Assembly (NCBI RefSeq): GCF_033568475.1 | Contig: NC_133123.1 | Span: 24,786,622 to 24,850,621, forward strand | Direction: 5' to 3' | DNA length: 64,000 nucleotides | Source: Henckelia pumila | Taxonomy: Eukaryota > Streptophyta > Magnoliopsida > Lamiales > Gesneriaceae | Part shown: positions 1 through 10,937 of the stretch, one piece after another | Numbering within the stretch: position 1 is the stretch's first letter | How the letters are laid out: every line of letters begins with the position of its first letter | Program-made: the position numbers and the translations under genes | Notes under the pieces: generated by a model | Database searches by the model: none | Told to the model about the DNA's origin: nothing | What the model saw: only the letters and a program-made list of their open reading frames with translations

Positions 1-23
1 CCACCGAAGGACGAAGAAGCCAT
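1..23 (-). CDS. 5' end of a gene running off the left edge
   Basis: On the minus strand an ATG at 23-21 sits in a strong plant start context (ACAATGGCT) and opens a frame reading M-A-S-S-S-F-G-G up to the window edge. Just upstream (25-70) the minus strand is rich in C and T, as is usual for plant 5' untranslated leaders. Only eight codons are visible, so no product can be named; the Ala/Ser-rich start would suit a plastid transit peptide but is far too short to prove it. Copia copy 1 begins 178 bp upstream of this ATG and points the same way. It could also be a chance ATG. Confidence 0.45.
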
Positions 24-201
24 TGTTTGAAAAAGCAGAAAAGAAAGAGGAGAGAGTAGAAAGATGAGTGTTTTTTGTCGCCCAAGAAGAACTGAACGGA
101 TTCCAAATATTTTATTCATTTAATTAATGAAACACGTGGAGTAACCCTTAATTAATAATAATAATAATAATAATGATATCCAGTCAAAAAATAGTGATAA
201 T

Positions 202-477
202 TGTTGTGAAAAAGTAAAAATTTACGGTAAAAAGTAAATACTCCAAAAACTTAAAATATATCAAACTCTACACTTTATAATATTTTTCTCTCAAGTCAAT
301 TGTATTTTTCATCACAAATGAAGACCTATTTATAGATCCACATTTGAGATTAGTCCAAAAATAAATACATCATCATCTACATCATCACACACTAATTTTC
401 CACATTTTACAACTCAATATTCAACATTCAACATTCAATATTCAACATAATATTAATAATAATAATATTTTTCAACA
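202..477 (-). repeat. 3' LTR of Copia copy 1
   Basis: 276-bp terminal repeat, TG...CA, matching 6283-6557 at about 98%. Next to it on the inner side, 478-490 reads as a purine-rich tract on the minus strand, the plus-strand priming site. It contains an AAT-rich end, TTCAACAT-type short repeats and, on the minus strand, a TATAAATA-type box near 325-340. Confidence 0.95.
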
Positions 478-642
478 CTCCCCCTTGTGATGATGATCGT
501 GATATGATGACTGTCTTCATTACGTGTTTTATACTGCCTCGTTAAAAACCTTACTAGGAAAAACTCAGTGGGATAAAAACCATAGTAAGGGAAAAAGAGT
601 GCAGCCACGTAAACTCCCTCTCATGTTAACATGAGTGATTCT

Positions 643-3600
643 TCACATATTCCGCAGATTGCGCATCCCAGTGTTGTATATATTCTTTCTGAATATCGTC
701 GTAGGAAGTGCCTTTGTGAAGAGATCTGATGAGTTCTCACTTGATTGAATATAACAGATATCAATATCTTTATTCTTCTCAAGCTCTTGAGTGTAGGCAA
801 AGAACTTTGGGGATATATATTTTTGTTCTGTCACTTTTGATGTATCCTTCTTTCATTTGAGCAATACATGCAGCATTGTTTTCATATAACGTCACAGGCT
901 TCTTGTCTACTGATAATCCACAAGAAGTTTGGATATGTTGTGCCATTGATTTTAGCCAAACACATTCACGGCTTGCTTCATGTAGCGCAATAATCTCAGC
1001 GTGATTTGATGAAGTTGTTACGAGTGTTTGTTTCTGTGAACGCCAAGAAATTGCGGTGCCTCCACGAGTAAATACATATCCGGTTTGGGAACGTGCCTTA
1101 TGTGGATCAGATAAATATCCAGCATAGGCATAACCAATGATACTTTGATTGGTGTCTTTTGAGTACAAAAGTCCAAAATCTGTCGTTCCTTGTAGATAAC
1201 GAAATATATGTTTAATTCCGTTCCAGTGCCTCTTTGTTGGATATGAACTGAATCTTGCCAATAAATTTACAGCAAAAGATATATCTGGTCTAGTGCAATT
1301 TGCAAGATACATAAGGGCACCAATGACACTTAGATATGGTACTTCTGGACTAAGAATAACTTCATCATCTTCACATGGATGGAATGGATCCTTTTCTATG
1401 TTTAATGATTTTACAACCATTGGAGTACTTAATGGATTTGATTTATCCATATTAAAATGTTTAAGGATCTTTTCTGTATAATTTGCCTGGTGAACAAAAA
1501 TTCCACATTCTTTTTGTTCTATTTGCAAACCCAGACAGTACTTGGTTTTTCCAAGATCCTTCATTTCGAATTCTTCCTTCAAGTACATCATAACCTCTTG
1601 AATTTCTTTATTCGTTCCAATGATGTTTAAATCATCAACATATACAGCAATAATTACACATCCGAATGTTGTTTTCTTGATGAAAACACAAGGGCATATT
1701 GGATCATTTACATATCCTTTTTTCATCAAGTGCTCACTTAGTCGATTATACCACATTCGACCGGATTGCTTCAACCCATATAATGATCTTTGCAATTTTA
1801 CAGAATAAAATTCTCTGGGTTTTGAACTTTGTACCTCAGGCATCTTAAATACTTCAGGGATCTTCATGTATATATCACTATCAAGTGATCCGTATAAGTA
1901 AGCCGTAACAACATCCATCAGACACATTTCCAAATTTTCAGACACTGCCAAACTAATCAAATATCGAAACGTAATTGCATCCATAACAGGAGAATACGTT
2001 TCTTCATAATCAATTTCAGGCTTTTGAGAAAAACCTTGTGCAACAAGTCTAGCTTTATATCTTACTATTTCATTTTTCTTATTTCGCTTTCGAATAAAAA
2101 CCTATTTGTATCCAACAGGTTTTACACCTTCAGGTGTGGGGACTATAGGTCCAAAAATATTACGTTTATTTAGCAAATCCAATTCAACCTGGATGACATC
2201 TTTCCATTTTGCCCAATCATGACGAGTTTTACATTCACCAAAGATTTTTGGTTCATGATCCTCGTTTTCATTTATGATGTCACATGCCACATTATAAGAA
2301 AATATCTCATCAATATCTTCTATATCTTTTCGGTTCCATATTTTTCCAGTATTAATATAATTGATAGAGATTTCACGATTCTCGTCAGTTTGTGGTTCTG
2401 ATAGAACATTTTCATCATCATGTATTTTTTCTGGAACACCATTTTCTATTTTATGATCATCGTGTTTCTCTATGCCTTTTCTTTTCCGAGGATTTTTATC
2501 CTTGGAACCGACTGGTCTTCCACGCTTCAAGCGTTTTATGACATCATGAGTGTCTTCAATTTTTTTCTTTGGAATTTCAATTCGAGCAGGGCATTTACAG
2601 CATGTATATATGATTTTGTTACCCCTTTTGTGTCTGCAAATGCATCTGGCATTTGATTTGCAATTCTTTGCAAGTGCACAATTTGCTGTACATCTTTCTC
2701 ATATTGTTTGGTCCTTGGATCCAAATGTAACAATGATGGTACATACCATGTGATTTATTTTTTGACGTGTTTCTTTTCTCCCCCTAACATTGGAAAGATT
2801 TATTCATTAAAATGACAATCAGCAAAACGTGTTGTAAACACATCGCCTGTCTGAGGCTCAAGATATCGAATGATTGATGGGCTATCATAACCGATATAAA
2901 TACCGATTTTTCTTTGAGGACCCATTTTTGATCGTTGAAGTTGTGCAATAGGCACATACACCATACATCCAAAAATTCCCAGATGAGAAATATTTGGTTC
3001 TTTACCAAATGCAAGCTGCAATGGGGAGAATTTATGATATCCACTTGGTCTGATGCGAATTAATGCCGCAGCATGTAAAATTGCATGTCCGCATATAGAA
3101 ATAGGGAGTTTTGTTCTCATAATCATTGGTCTAGCAATCAGTTGTAGACGTTTAATCAATGATTAAGCTAATCCATTCTGTGTATGAACATGAGCAACAT
3201 GATGTTCAACAGTAATTCCCATTGACATACAATAGTCATTGAAAGTTTGGGAAGTAAATTCTCCAGCATTATCAAGTCTTATTTTCTTGATTGTATAATC
3301 GGGAAATTGATTTCGCAATTTTATTATTTGAGCCATTAATCTTGCAAATTCCACATTCCGAGTTGACAATAAGCATACATGTGACCATCTGCTAGAGGCA
3401 TCGATTAATACCATAAAATATCGAAATGGTCTACATGGTGGATGAATTGGCCCACAAATATCACCCTGAATGCGTTCAAGAAATATTGGTGATTCTGTTT
3501 GGATTTTAGCTGGCGATGGTCTTATAATAAGTTTTCCAAGAGAACATTCTTTACATTGAAACTTATTATTCTGAAAGATCTTCTCGTCTTTCAATGGATG

Positions 3601-4188
3601 ACCATGCGTATTTTCAATAATTCTTCGCATCATTATTGAACCAGGATGTCCCAATCGATCATGCCAATTGATTAATATTGAAGAACTATTAACCACCATA
3701 TTTGATTCGATTGGCCTTATATGTGTATAATGCAATCCAGTAGGGAGCATTGATAATTTTTCAACCACATATTTCTTTCCTGATTTATATGTGGTAAGAC
3801 ACATATATTTCTGATTTCCATCAGTTATCGTCTCAGTATCATATCCATGAGAATATATGTCATTAAAACTCAACAAATTTCTTTTCGATTGTGGTGAATA
3901 TAAAGCATCATTTATCAAAAATTTTGTACCATTTGGTAACAAAAATTGTGCTTTACCACAACCTTCAATCAAGTCTACAAAACCTGATATTGTATTCACC
4001 ATTGTTTTTGTTGGTTTTATTTCCAAGAAATATCTTTCATCTCGCAGAATAGTGTGCGTTGTACCACTATCCGGTATGCAAATTTCTATGATATTATTTC
4101 CATGTTTGCTCATAGCATTTTCCATATCAAACTTCACAAAAATGCAATAAAGAAAAATTAAGTACAATAGAAATGCAAAATATAACAT
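643..4188 (-). pseudogene. Copia copy 1 pol remains (PR-INT-RT-RH)
   Basis: Fossil pol region. From its start at 4188 it holds a retroviral-type protease segment with a D-S-G-T-T-H active-site motif, the GAG-pre-integrase zinc-binding region (H...H...C-K-E-C), the integrase core with the D-N-A-G-E-F motif, a basic linker, and the reverse transcriptase with Y-V-D-D, then RNase H ending near 643. All domains match copy 2. The pol frame opens with a hydrophobic run of about 20 residues in both copies. The reading frame is broken in about four or five places. Confidence 0.9.
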
Positions 4189-4249
4189 GCTTTATAATAC
4201 AAGAATGCATAAAAATACAAATTTGTTACAATCTAATCCCACCAATCTT

Positions 4250-5323
4250 TTAATCAATGTTTTCGAAATCATTCAAAAAATCTGCAGCATTGAAACTAGT
4301 TGGACCAATTAAATAGTCACTATTTTCAACAAAATTGGTCTCTTTTCCTTTCCCCTTTGTCGATTCTTTATAGAGTTTACATAGGTGCTCAGGGGTTCGA
4401 CAAATATGTGACCAATGTCCTGGAGTGCCATATCTATAACAAACACTCTCAGATCTTTTTGAGTGATTTTCATTTTCACTCGTATTTTCATGCTGCCTTT
4501 TTCGTGGGTGGTTCGTGACGTTCTTTTGAGATGAGTTATTGAAATAACTATCTCGATTATTTTCATATCCACGGCCACGACGACGACCGCGATAATTTTT
4601 ACGTCCACGTCCACGCCCACGCCCACTTCCTTGACCTCGTCCACGACCAAATTCTGTTCTATGTCTTTGATTTTGGTTTTCATTTTTCATTACGACATTT
4701 GCTTCAGGAAATGCCGTTGATCCAGTGGGTCGGGATTGATGATTTCTTATTAACAATTCGTTGTTCTTTTCTTCCACAAGAAGACATGCAATGAGTTCAG
4801 AATATCTCGTAAAACCACGCACTCTATACTGTTGCTGTAGAGTTATATTTGATGCATGAAAAGTGGAAAACGTTTTCTCAAGCATTTCCATCTCTGTGAC
4901 TTCAAGTCCACAGAATTTTAATTGCGAGACTATTCGATACATGGCAGAATTATAATCACTGACTTTTTTAAAGTCTTGGATTCTCAACGAATTCCATTCA
5001 TCACGGGCGGTCGGAAGTATCACTTCCCTTATATGCTCAAATCTTTCTTTCAACCCTTTCCATAAAATCATTGGGTCTTTTTCTATGAGATACTCACATT
5101 TCAGCCCTTCATCAAGATGTCGGCGTAAGAAAATAATTGTCTTTGCTTTATCTTGTGAGGTTGATATATTAAATTTTTTGATGGTATCACTTAGACCCAA
5201 TGACTCAAGATGCATCTCTACATCGAGAGTCCATGGCATATAATTCTTTCCAGTGATATCGAGCGCAACGAATTCAATCTTTGCCAAATTTGACATGGTG
5301 GTACTAGAAAAATAACAATGCAT
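4250..5323 (-). pseudogene. Copia copy 1 gag region
   Basis: Gag-type reading frame of about 350 residues. Its N-terminal half resembles the UBN2/DUF4219-type Copia gag domain (motif W-T-L-D-V-E-M-H). The C-terminal half has a long Arg/Gly-rich RNA-binding stretch followed by a zinc-knuckle region near residue 300. The gag protein would coat the element RNA in virus-like particles. Gag and pol lie in separate frames with a short AT-rich gap in both copies, so this is probably how the family is organised. Part of a broken element. Confidence 0.88.
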
Positions 5324-5324
5324 T

Positions 5325-5489
5325 TTATATTAGTATGATAATACAAAATAATAAAAGGACGAAAATTACAAGTGCGTATATAAATAGATAAAAAATTTGT
5401 GGTGGAAAATTGCCGGTGAGTACAAAACTCGTGAGCATGATGATCATAGTCGTTATGAAAAATAGCCTTAAAAAGGTCAAAAACTCCAT
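5325..5489 (-). other. small two-membrane-segment frame before Copia gag
   Basis: 54-codon frame on the minus strand ending two bases before the gag frame. It starts M-E-F-L-T-F-L-R and holds two hydrophobic segments (about residues 8-22 and 33-53) separated by a short polar turn. The equivalent position in copy 2 (50820-50993) keeps a similar frame with the same start, spacing and hydrophobic pattern. The function is unknown. AT-rich DNA easily encodes hydrophobic residues, so conservation between copies is the main argument that it is real. Confidence 0.5.
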
Positions 5490-5689
5490 CTTCTTCTTTT
5501 TTGAAAAAAAAACGAAGAGAAAATATTTTGAGAGAAAGAGTGAATTTGGTGTGATTGAAAATGAGTTTGAGTGAACATATTTATAGGGCAAAAATTTAGC
5601 CATTTGTGACCGTTGGGGGTAAAGAAAAAAATCGAGTATGTGTTGAATAAAAATTTGTGATAATGATGCAATGCATATAATGATAATCA

Positions 5690-6000
5690 TAATTAAATAA
5701 TTATGTATACCATATCACATTATTATAAGGTCAGTATCGTAGACAACTTTTTATATAATGTTGTGAAATTATACCAATATAGTTAGTATAAAGTCAGGTA
5801 TAATATATCATATCACATTATTATAAGATCGGTGTCGTAGACAACCTTTTATATAATAACATGAGATTATACATATGGTTAGTATATAAATACACAATAA
5901 TATATATTATATCACGTTATTATAAGGTCAGTGTCATAGACAACCTTTTATATAATAACATGAAATTATATATTAATATAGTTAATATATATACATAATA
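5690..6000 (-). repeat. leader tandem repeats of Copia copy 1
   Basis: Three degenerate units of about 98 bp in the untranslated leader between the 5' LTR and gag. Each carries the phrase TATCACATTATTATAAGRTC followed by GTAGACAACCTTTTATATAA. The same array, in the other orientation, lies at 50350-50620 in copy 2, so it belongs to the family. The role is unknown; packaging or dimer signals are a possibility only. Confidence 0.75.
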
Positions 6001-6282
6001 AATATATATCAGGTTATTGTTTAAAAATCTTAGAAGCTTTTATACTTGTCGTATCCCTTACCGGGAGTGTGGGATGTCGTTTTAACATCCTCCCAGGATT
6101 TATAACAAGTTTTGATAAAAAACTTATTTTTTCATAACATGATATTATATATTAATATATACACAATAAAAATATATAAACAGTAAAATAAAAATTCTTA
6201 CTTGTTGAATATTTTTGACTTCTTCTTGTATTTTGGAGCGTCGGAAAATATAGAGAACCTTCGAGCGATCGTGCTGATAACG

Positions 6283-6557
6283 TGTTGTGAAAAAGTAAAA
6301 ATTACGGTAAAAAATAAATACTCCAAAAACTTAAAATATATCAAACTCTACACTTTATAATATTTTTCTCTCAACTCAATTGTATTTTTCATCACAAATG
6401 AAGACTTTTTTATAGATCCACATTTGAGATTAGTCCAAAAATAAATACATCATCATCTACATCATCACACACTAATTTTCCACATTTTACAACTCAATAT
6501 TCAACATTCAACATTCAATATTTAACATAATATTAATAATAATAATATTTTTCAACA
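6283..6557 (-). repeat. 5' LTR of Copia copy 1
   Basis: 275-bp terminal repeat, TG...CA. Directly inside it (6282 leftwards, minus strand) the sequence CGTTATCAGCACGATC follows the LTR end, the place of the primer-binding site. It does not match the common TGGTATCAGAGC initiator-tRNA form, so the primer is probably an internal tRNA fragment, which I cannot identify with certainty. The same sequence follows the 5' LTR of copy 2 at 50064. Confidence 0.93.
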
Positions 6558-7637
6558 ATAATAATACATTTAATATGAATGATTACGTATATTTAGCAAT
6601 TATATAATTCAATTTTCAAATTTAATACTATAATTATTGCTCTTTTATTAATTTATTCATATTAAATCATTATTCATTAACTACTATATAATTATTTTAT
6701 TAAATAAAAATCTTCATTACATTACATAACGATAAAATGAAAAATTATTTTCTAACTTTATTTTTCTAAACACTTTTTAAAACTGTGTGAAAATCTATAT
6801 ATAGAGTGAGAAGGATGGAATATATTTGTAAAATTAGATTTGTGAAAAAAATTATTATATATATAATCATAATTATTCTTTTTTAGCAATAGTATATTAA
6901 ATTTGAAGGAGAAATATTCTTCTTTGACCTTTGAGTAAAGCCATTCATTTATACTATTTTTTAACATTTGCGTTTGCTGAGTTCAAATAATATTAATAAT
7001 TTGTGTTTACTTAAATTAATTAAAATTAGATAAAATAATAATCATACTATATCGAGTGTTTACTAGAAATTTTGTAAATCGTACTAAATATATGGAAACC
7101 GTTCTAATTAATATCAACGAATTATTTAGGGAAATAAATTATAAATAAATCCCCAAATTCAAATTTAACTTTCTTTTTAACACTTTGTTGTTCAGTGTGT
7201 TACAAAAGCTGGGGCTGCTGAAATGAACTCGGAGATGAGATGGTGCAAATGTGGTTTGGGAAGACGAAATATCTTCCGAGACTTATCGTATTGGAGAACA
7301 AATCTAATAAGACATAATTAAGACGAGATGCATGTTGATATATAAAAACGTCTTCGAAAGTATTTTTAATACAATTCTTATTTCTTAATGTACCTAGCAG
7401 AACGAAAGGTAACGCAAAGTCAAGACAAGATTTAAAAGAGTTTTGCGATAGGCCAGATTTACATCGGGACGACGTAACAGAGGCATGTCCTAAAGCTTTT
7501 TATGCACTAAATATGCCCGACATTGCATAAATAGTTGAGAGATTTAAATTTTCCTGATACATATGCATCGAAGCTGTCACTATGTGTTAAACTCAGTATT
7601 ATCCCTCTATGTAACTCATGCAAATTCAGGTTGGTGG
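6558..7637. other. AT-rich intergenic stretch
   Basis: No convincing gene. 6558-7190 is very AT-rich. 7190-7637 is of more balanced composition and leads up to CAAATTCAG at the insertion point of the Gypsy cluster. Without the inserted elements this piece would join directly to the F-box remains at 21134, so 7190-7637 may be the promoter or an upstream part of that old gene. I could not read an F-box-related protein in it. Confidence 0.5.
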
Positions 7638-8779
7638 TGTAACGCCCCGAGACCGATACGTGCCACCGGCGTTATTTTAAATTTACAAAAATTATAAAAC
7701 AACTAGCCTCGTAGTACAATATAAACCAAACCAGTATATTATCATAAATAAATTCCAAACATTGTCTTTACAACTCGATAAATCCAAAATAATGAAACAA
7801 ATACGGAAGCGTCTAAAAACTCAATAACAAAATATTAATGCAAAAATCCCAATAATAAAAATAGCGAAATTTAGTCTTAATATTCCTCTATCACCATCCC
7901 CAAAACATATCTTGTTCACGATCCTCTACATCACCTTTTTCATCATCTGGGAGGAAAAAGTAAGGGGTGAACGTTTTTGAAAACACTCAGCAAGTGGGGG
8001 TCGATCGATCATATCAAAGTATATACATACATATATTTATTTCAAAAACTTAATTTAAATCATAAACATTTCATATCATGTCTCAATATAGCATATCATA
8101 AATAACATCATAACATATTTGACATGACATAACATAATCTTTGACAAGACACTGAAATTCATCTCATTAATCGTGGCTAACTGATCAGTCCCCTATATGT
8201 AATCCCTCTAAGGGGTGAGGTCTAGAACGGTTATTATACCCATCGTATCAGAGCCATAACATAACATGATTCGAAAATTCCCTTTCCACTCCTAATTCGA
8301 TTCATAACAGTGTCAAAATATATTTCAGCAAAACATCGTCATGAACAATATTAAATAACAAAATTCCAACGATTAACATGAGCGATCGAATTTTTAAAAC
8401 ATACATATAATTTTAAAACATAAGCCCATTTACTGAAATTATTTGTGCAATTAACAGGTGAAGCTTTGACAGAAAGTTAGGAGCAAGACCTTCGAAAATT
8501 CAGATTTGAATTTTCGAAAATTTGCAGAATCCGAGCAATAATTCTTCCCAAATCCCTAAGCCACTAACCTAAGAAATTAAGAACAAATCTGCAAATTAGT
8601 GATAATTAGCTACTATACTAAGTATTCGAAACCTTGGCAAAGGAATAAGACAAGCTCTGACGTACCTTTCAAGCCTAAACTTTGATGGTTTTTTTTTTTT
8701 ATTTTTACTGTAAATAAAAAAATAAATTTCAAAAATACCGTAAAATTTAAAAAATATCATGGATACTGTAAAACTCTAA

Positions 8780-8935
8780 ATCTGACAGCGGACGCTCAAA
8801 ACACGTAGGCCGCGTCCGCTACTACTAGGAGCCCAATAGGCAACATCCCCCGCCACGTGGAGTGGATGCTGCCTAGTAGGCAGCGTCCTCCGCCACGAAG
8901 AGCGGACGCTGCCTAGTAGGCGGCATACGTGGCCA
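8780..8935. repeat. GC-rich minisatellite in left foldback arm
   Basis: Two to three units of about 38 bp built on the motif CTGCCTAGTAGGCAGCGTCC plus CTCCGCCACGAAGAGCGGACG. The inverted counterpart with more units is at 10225-10380. The core GCTGCCTAGTAGGCAGC is itself a palindrome. Its composition contrasts sharply with the surrounding AT-rich DNA. Confidence 0.75.
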
Positions 8936-10224
8936 CACAATACTCATTCAATATTATTTTAATTATAATATATAATACGTTAACGTGAGTATTAAATTAT
9001 TGAGTTATTTGCACCAAACACCCCGTGCACACTTCTCTTATGTGAAATTTTAACAGGCATCTTCAACCCATACATTTTAAAAAATTAGTACATTTGCCCC
9101 TTCAAATGAGTGATTGTTGCGCACGCGCCCCTCATGCGATTGGACAAAGATATTGATATTTTTTTGCACCAAATACCCCTGTGAAATGTTAAAAATTCAT
9201 ATTTGACCCTTGTGAAAATAGTTTTTAAATCTATTCAACTCATAATACACGATTTTTATAAAAAATTAATTATAAAACATTTAGCAAACATTTTTTGTTT
9301 TATTATTTTTATTTTTAAATTTATTATGATTATATAGTTGTTTTTTTAAAAATATTATTATTTTATCTTGTTATCATTATTTTTTAAACTTTCTTCTTGT
9401 TTCCAACTTCTCCATTAAAAATGCATTAATAAACGAGATTTAAATACCTAAAAGTACCAAAATATTAAATCAAAATGATAAGTGCATGATAAGTACCAAA
9501 GATTTTTAATTTTATTTATTTTTAATTTTAATTTTTAATTCATAATTTTTAATTTATTTATTTATAAAAAAATTATTATTTTAACTCTTTATCATTATTT
9601 TATCAAATCACTTTGTGTTTTCAACTTTTTCATTAAATATGATTCATAAATAAAGATTTAAATATTTAAAAATACCAAAATATTCAACCAACTGATAAGT
9701 TCATGAATGTTACTTTTTCGATTTAGAATTATATAAGCATGTTATTTTATTATTGTTTATTATAAATGTGCAATGCATATTCTCGAAAAATTTAAATTTT
9801 GGTTCAATAATATAGAGTCATAAATCGAAAAAGCAATATGTTTGACTTATTAGTTCAGTCTAATATTTGGTAATTGAAATTATTTAAATACTTGTTTATG
9901 AAAATCGTGTATTATAGATTGAATAGATTTAAAAATTATTTTCACATGGGTCAAATATGCATTTTTAACATTTCACGGGGGTATTTGGTGCAAAAAAAAT
10001 ATCAAAATCTTTGTCCAGTCGCATGAGGGTCGCATGTGTAACAATTACTCATTTGAAGGTGCGACTATAATGATTTTTGAAAAAGTCAGGGTTGAAGACG
10101 TCTATTAAAATTTCACATGGGAGAAATGTGCATTTTTAATATTTTACAAGGGTGTTTGGTGCAAATAACTCAATAATTTAATAATCACGGACTATATATT
10201 ATAATTAAAATAATATTAAATGAG

Positions 10225-10380
10225 TAATGTGTGGCCACGTAGGCTGCCTACTAGGCAGCGTCAACTCCTCGTGGCGGAGGACGCTGCCTATTAAGCAGCA
10301 TCCGCTCCTCGTGACGAAGGATGCTGCCTACTGGGCAGCGTCCGCTCCTAGTAGGAGCGGACGCGGCCTACGTGGTTTGA
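10225..10380. repeat. GC-rich minisatellite in right foldback arm
   Basis: Inverted partner of 8780-8935, with about four degenerate units of around 38 bp around GCCTACTAGGCAGCGTC. Units differ by point changes between the arms, so the arms have not been kept identical since they formed. Confidence 0.75.
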
Positions 10381-10937
10381 GCATCCGCTGTCAGATTTGG
10401 AGTTTTACAGTATTCCTGATATTTTTTAAATTTTACGGTATTTTTAAAATTTTTTTTTATTTACAGTAAAAATAAAAAAAACCCAAACTTTGATGTCAAA
10501 TTTGCTTTTCCAATTCTTATCCCCACGTGACTATGAAGGAACAAGTGCCAACCTTTGACTACCAAAAGTAATTTAGGAGGAAGATGACAGCCTTTATTAA
10601 TGTGAATAAGGCATAAAGTTGACAGAATTTTCTTGATTCAAATTGCTTGATTGCTTCGGTAAAATATAGAGAAAAGAAATGCTCTGGACGTGAATATTCT
10701 AAGAGCCGAGGGACGGTTTGCGTAGCACATAAAGAGGCTAGAATTTGCCTTATTCCGTGCGAATTGGAGAAGGAAAAACAAATCTGCATTTTTATTGTTT
10801 GATTCAATTGCTGAAAATATGCTGATTGAGTATCAAGATCTCGACCATCAGATCTTGGAAAAAGGTAAGAGTATACTTTGCATAATTTGAGAGATCCTTC
10901 CATATTAGTGAAATCTTGCAGACTAAGTTTTGGGTTT

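Larger units (their letters stand above)
202..6557 (-). mobile_element. Copia LTR retrotransposon, copy 1
   Basis: Full-length Copia-superfamily (RLC) element. Its ends are two near-identical 275-276-bp LTRs starting TG and ending CA, and the insertion is bounded by a 5-bp target duplication ATAAT (197-201 and 6558-6562). Reading on the minus strand the order is 5' LTR, primer-binding region, leader with tandem repeats, a small hydrophobic frame, gag, protease, integrase, reverse transcriptase, RNase H, purine-rich tract (478-490) and 3' LTR. Integrase before reverse transcriptase is the Copia order. The LTRs differ at about five positions in 275, which at commonly used plant rates means about 1 million years. 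The coding region is broken, with roughly four or five interruptions. The same family recurs in opposite orientation at 49744-56115. Confidence 0.95.
8688..10484. mobile_element. 1.8-kb foldback (long inverted repeat) element
   Basis: Inserted in the Gypsy 3' LTR between two copies of AAACTTTGATG (8677-8687 and 10485-10495), which occur once in the intact LTR at 17400-17500. The two halves are inverted copies over arms of roughly 850-900 bp: the left end GTTTTTTTTTTTATTTTTAC pairs with the right end GTAAAAATAAAAAAAACCC, and matching inverted blocks continue inward through a GC-rich minisatellite and the GAGTTATTTGCACCAAA...GGGTG block to an AT-rich loop near 9550-9700. No transposase is visible. 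A 10-11-bp duplication suits Mutator-like (MULE) elements, so a non-autonomous foldback MULE is the best guess. Confidence 0.85.
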
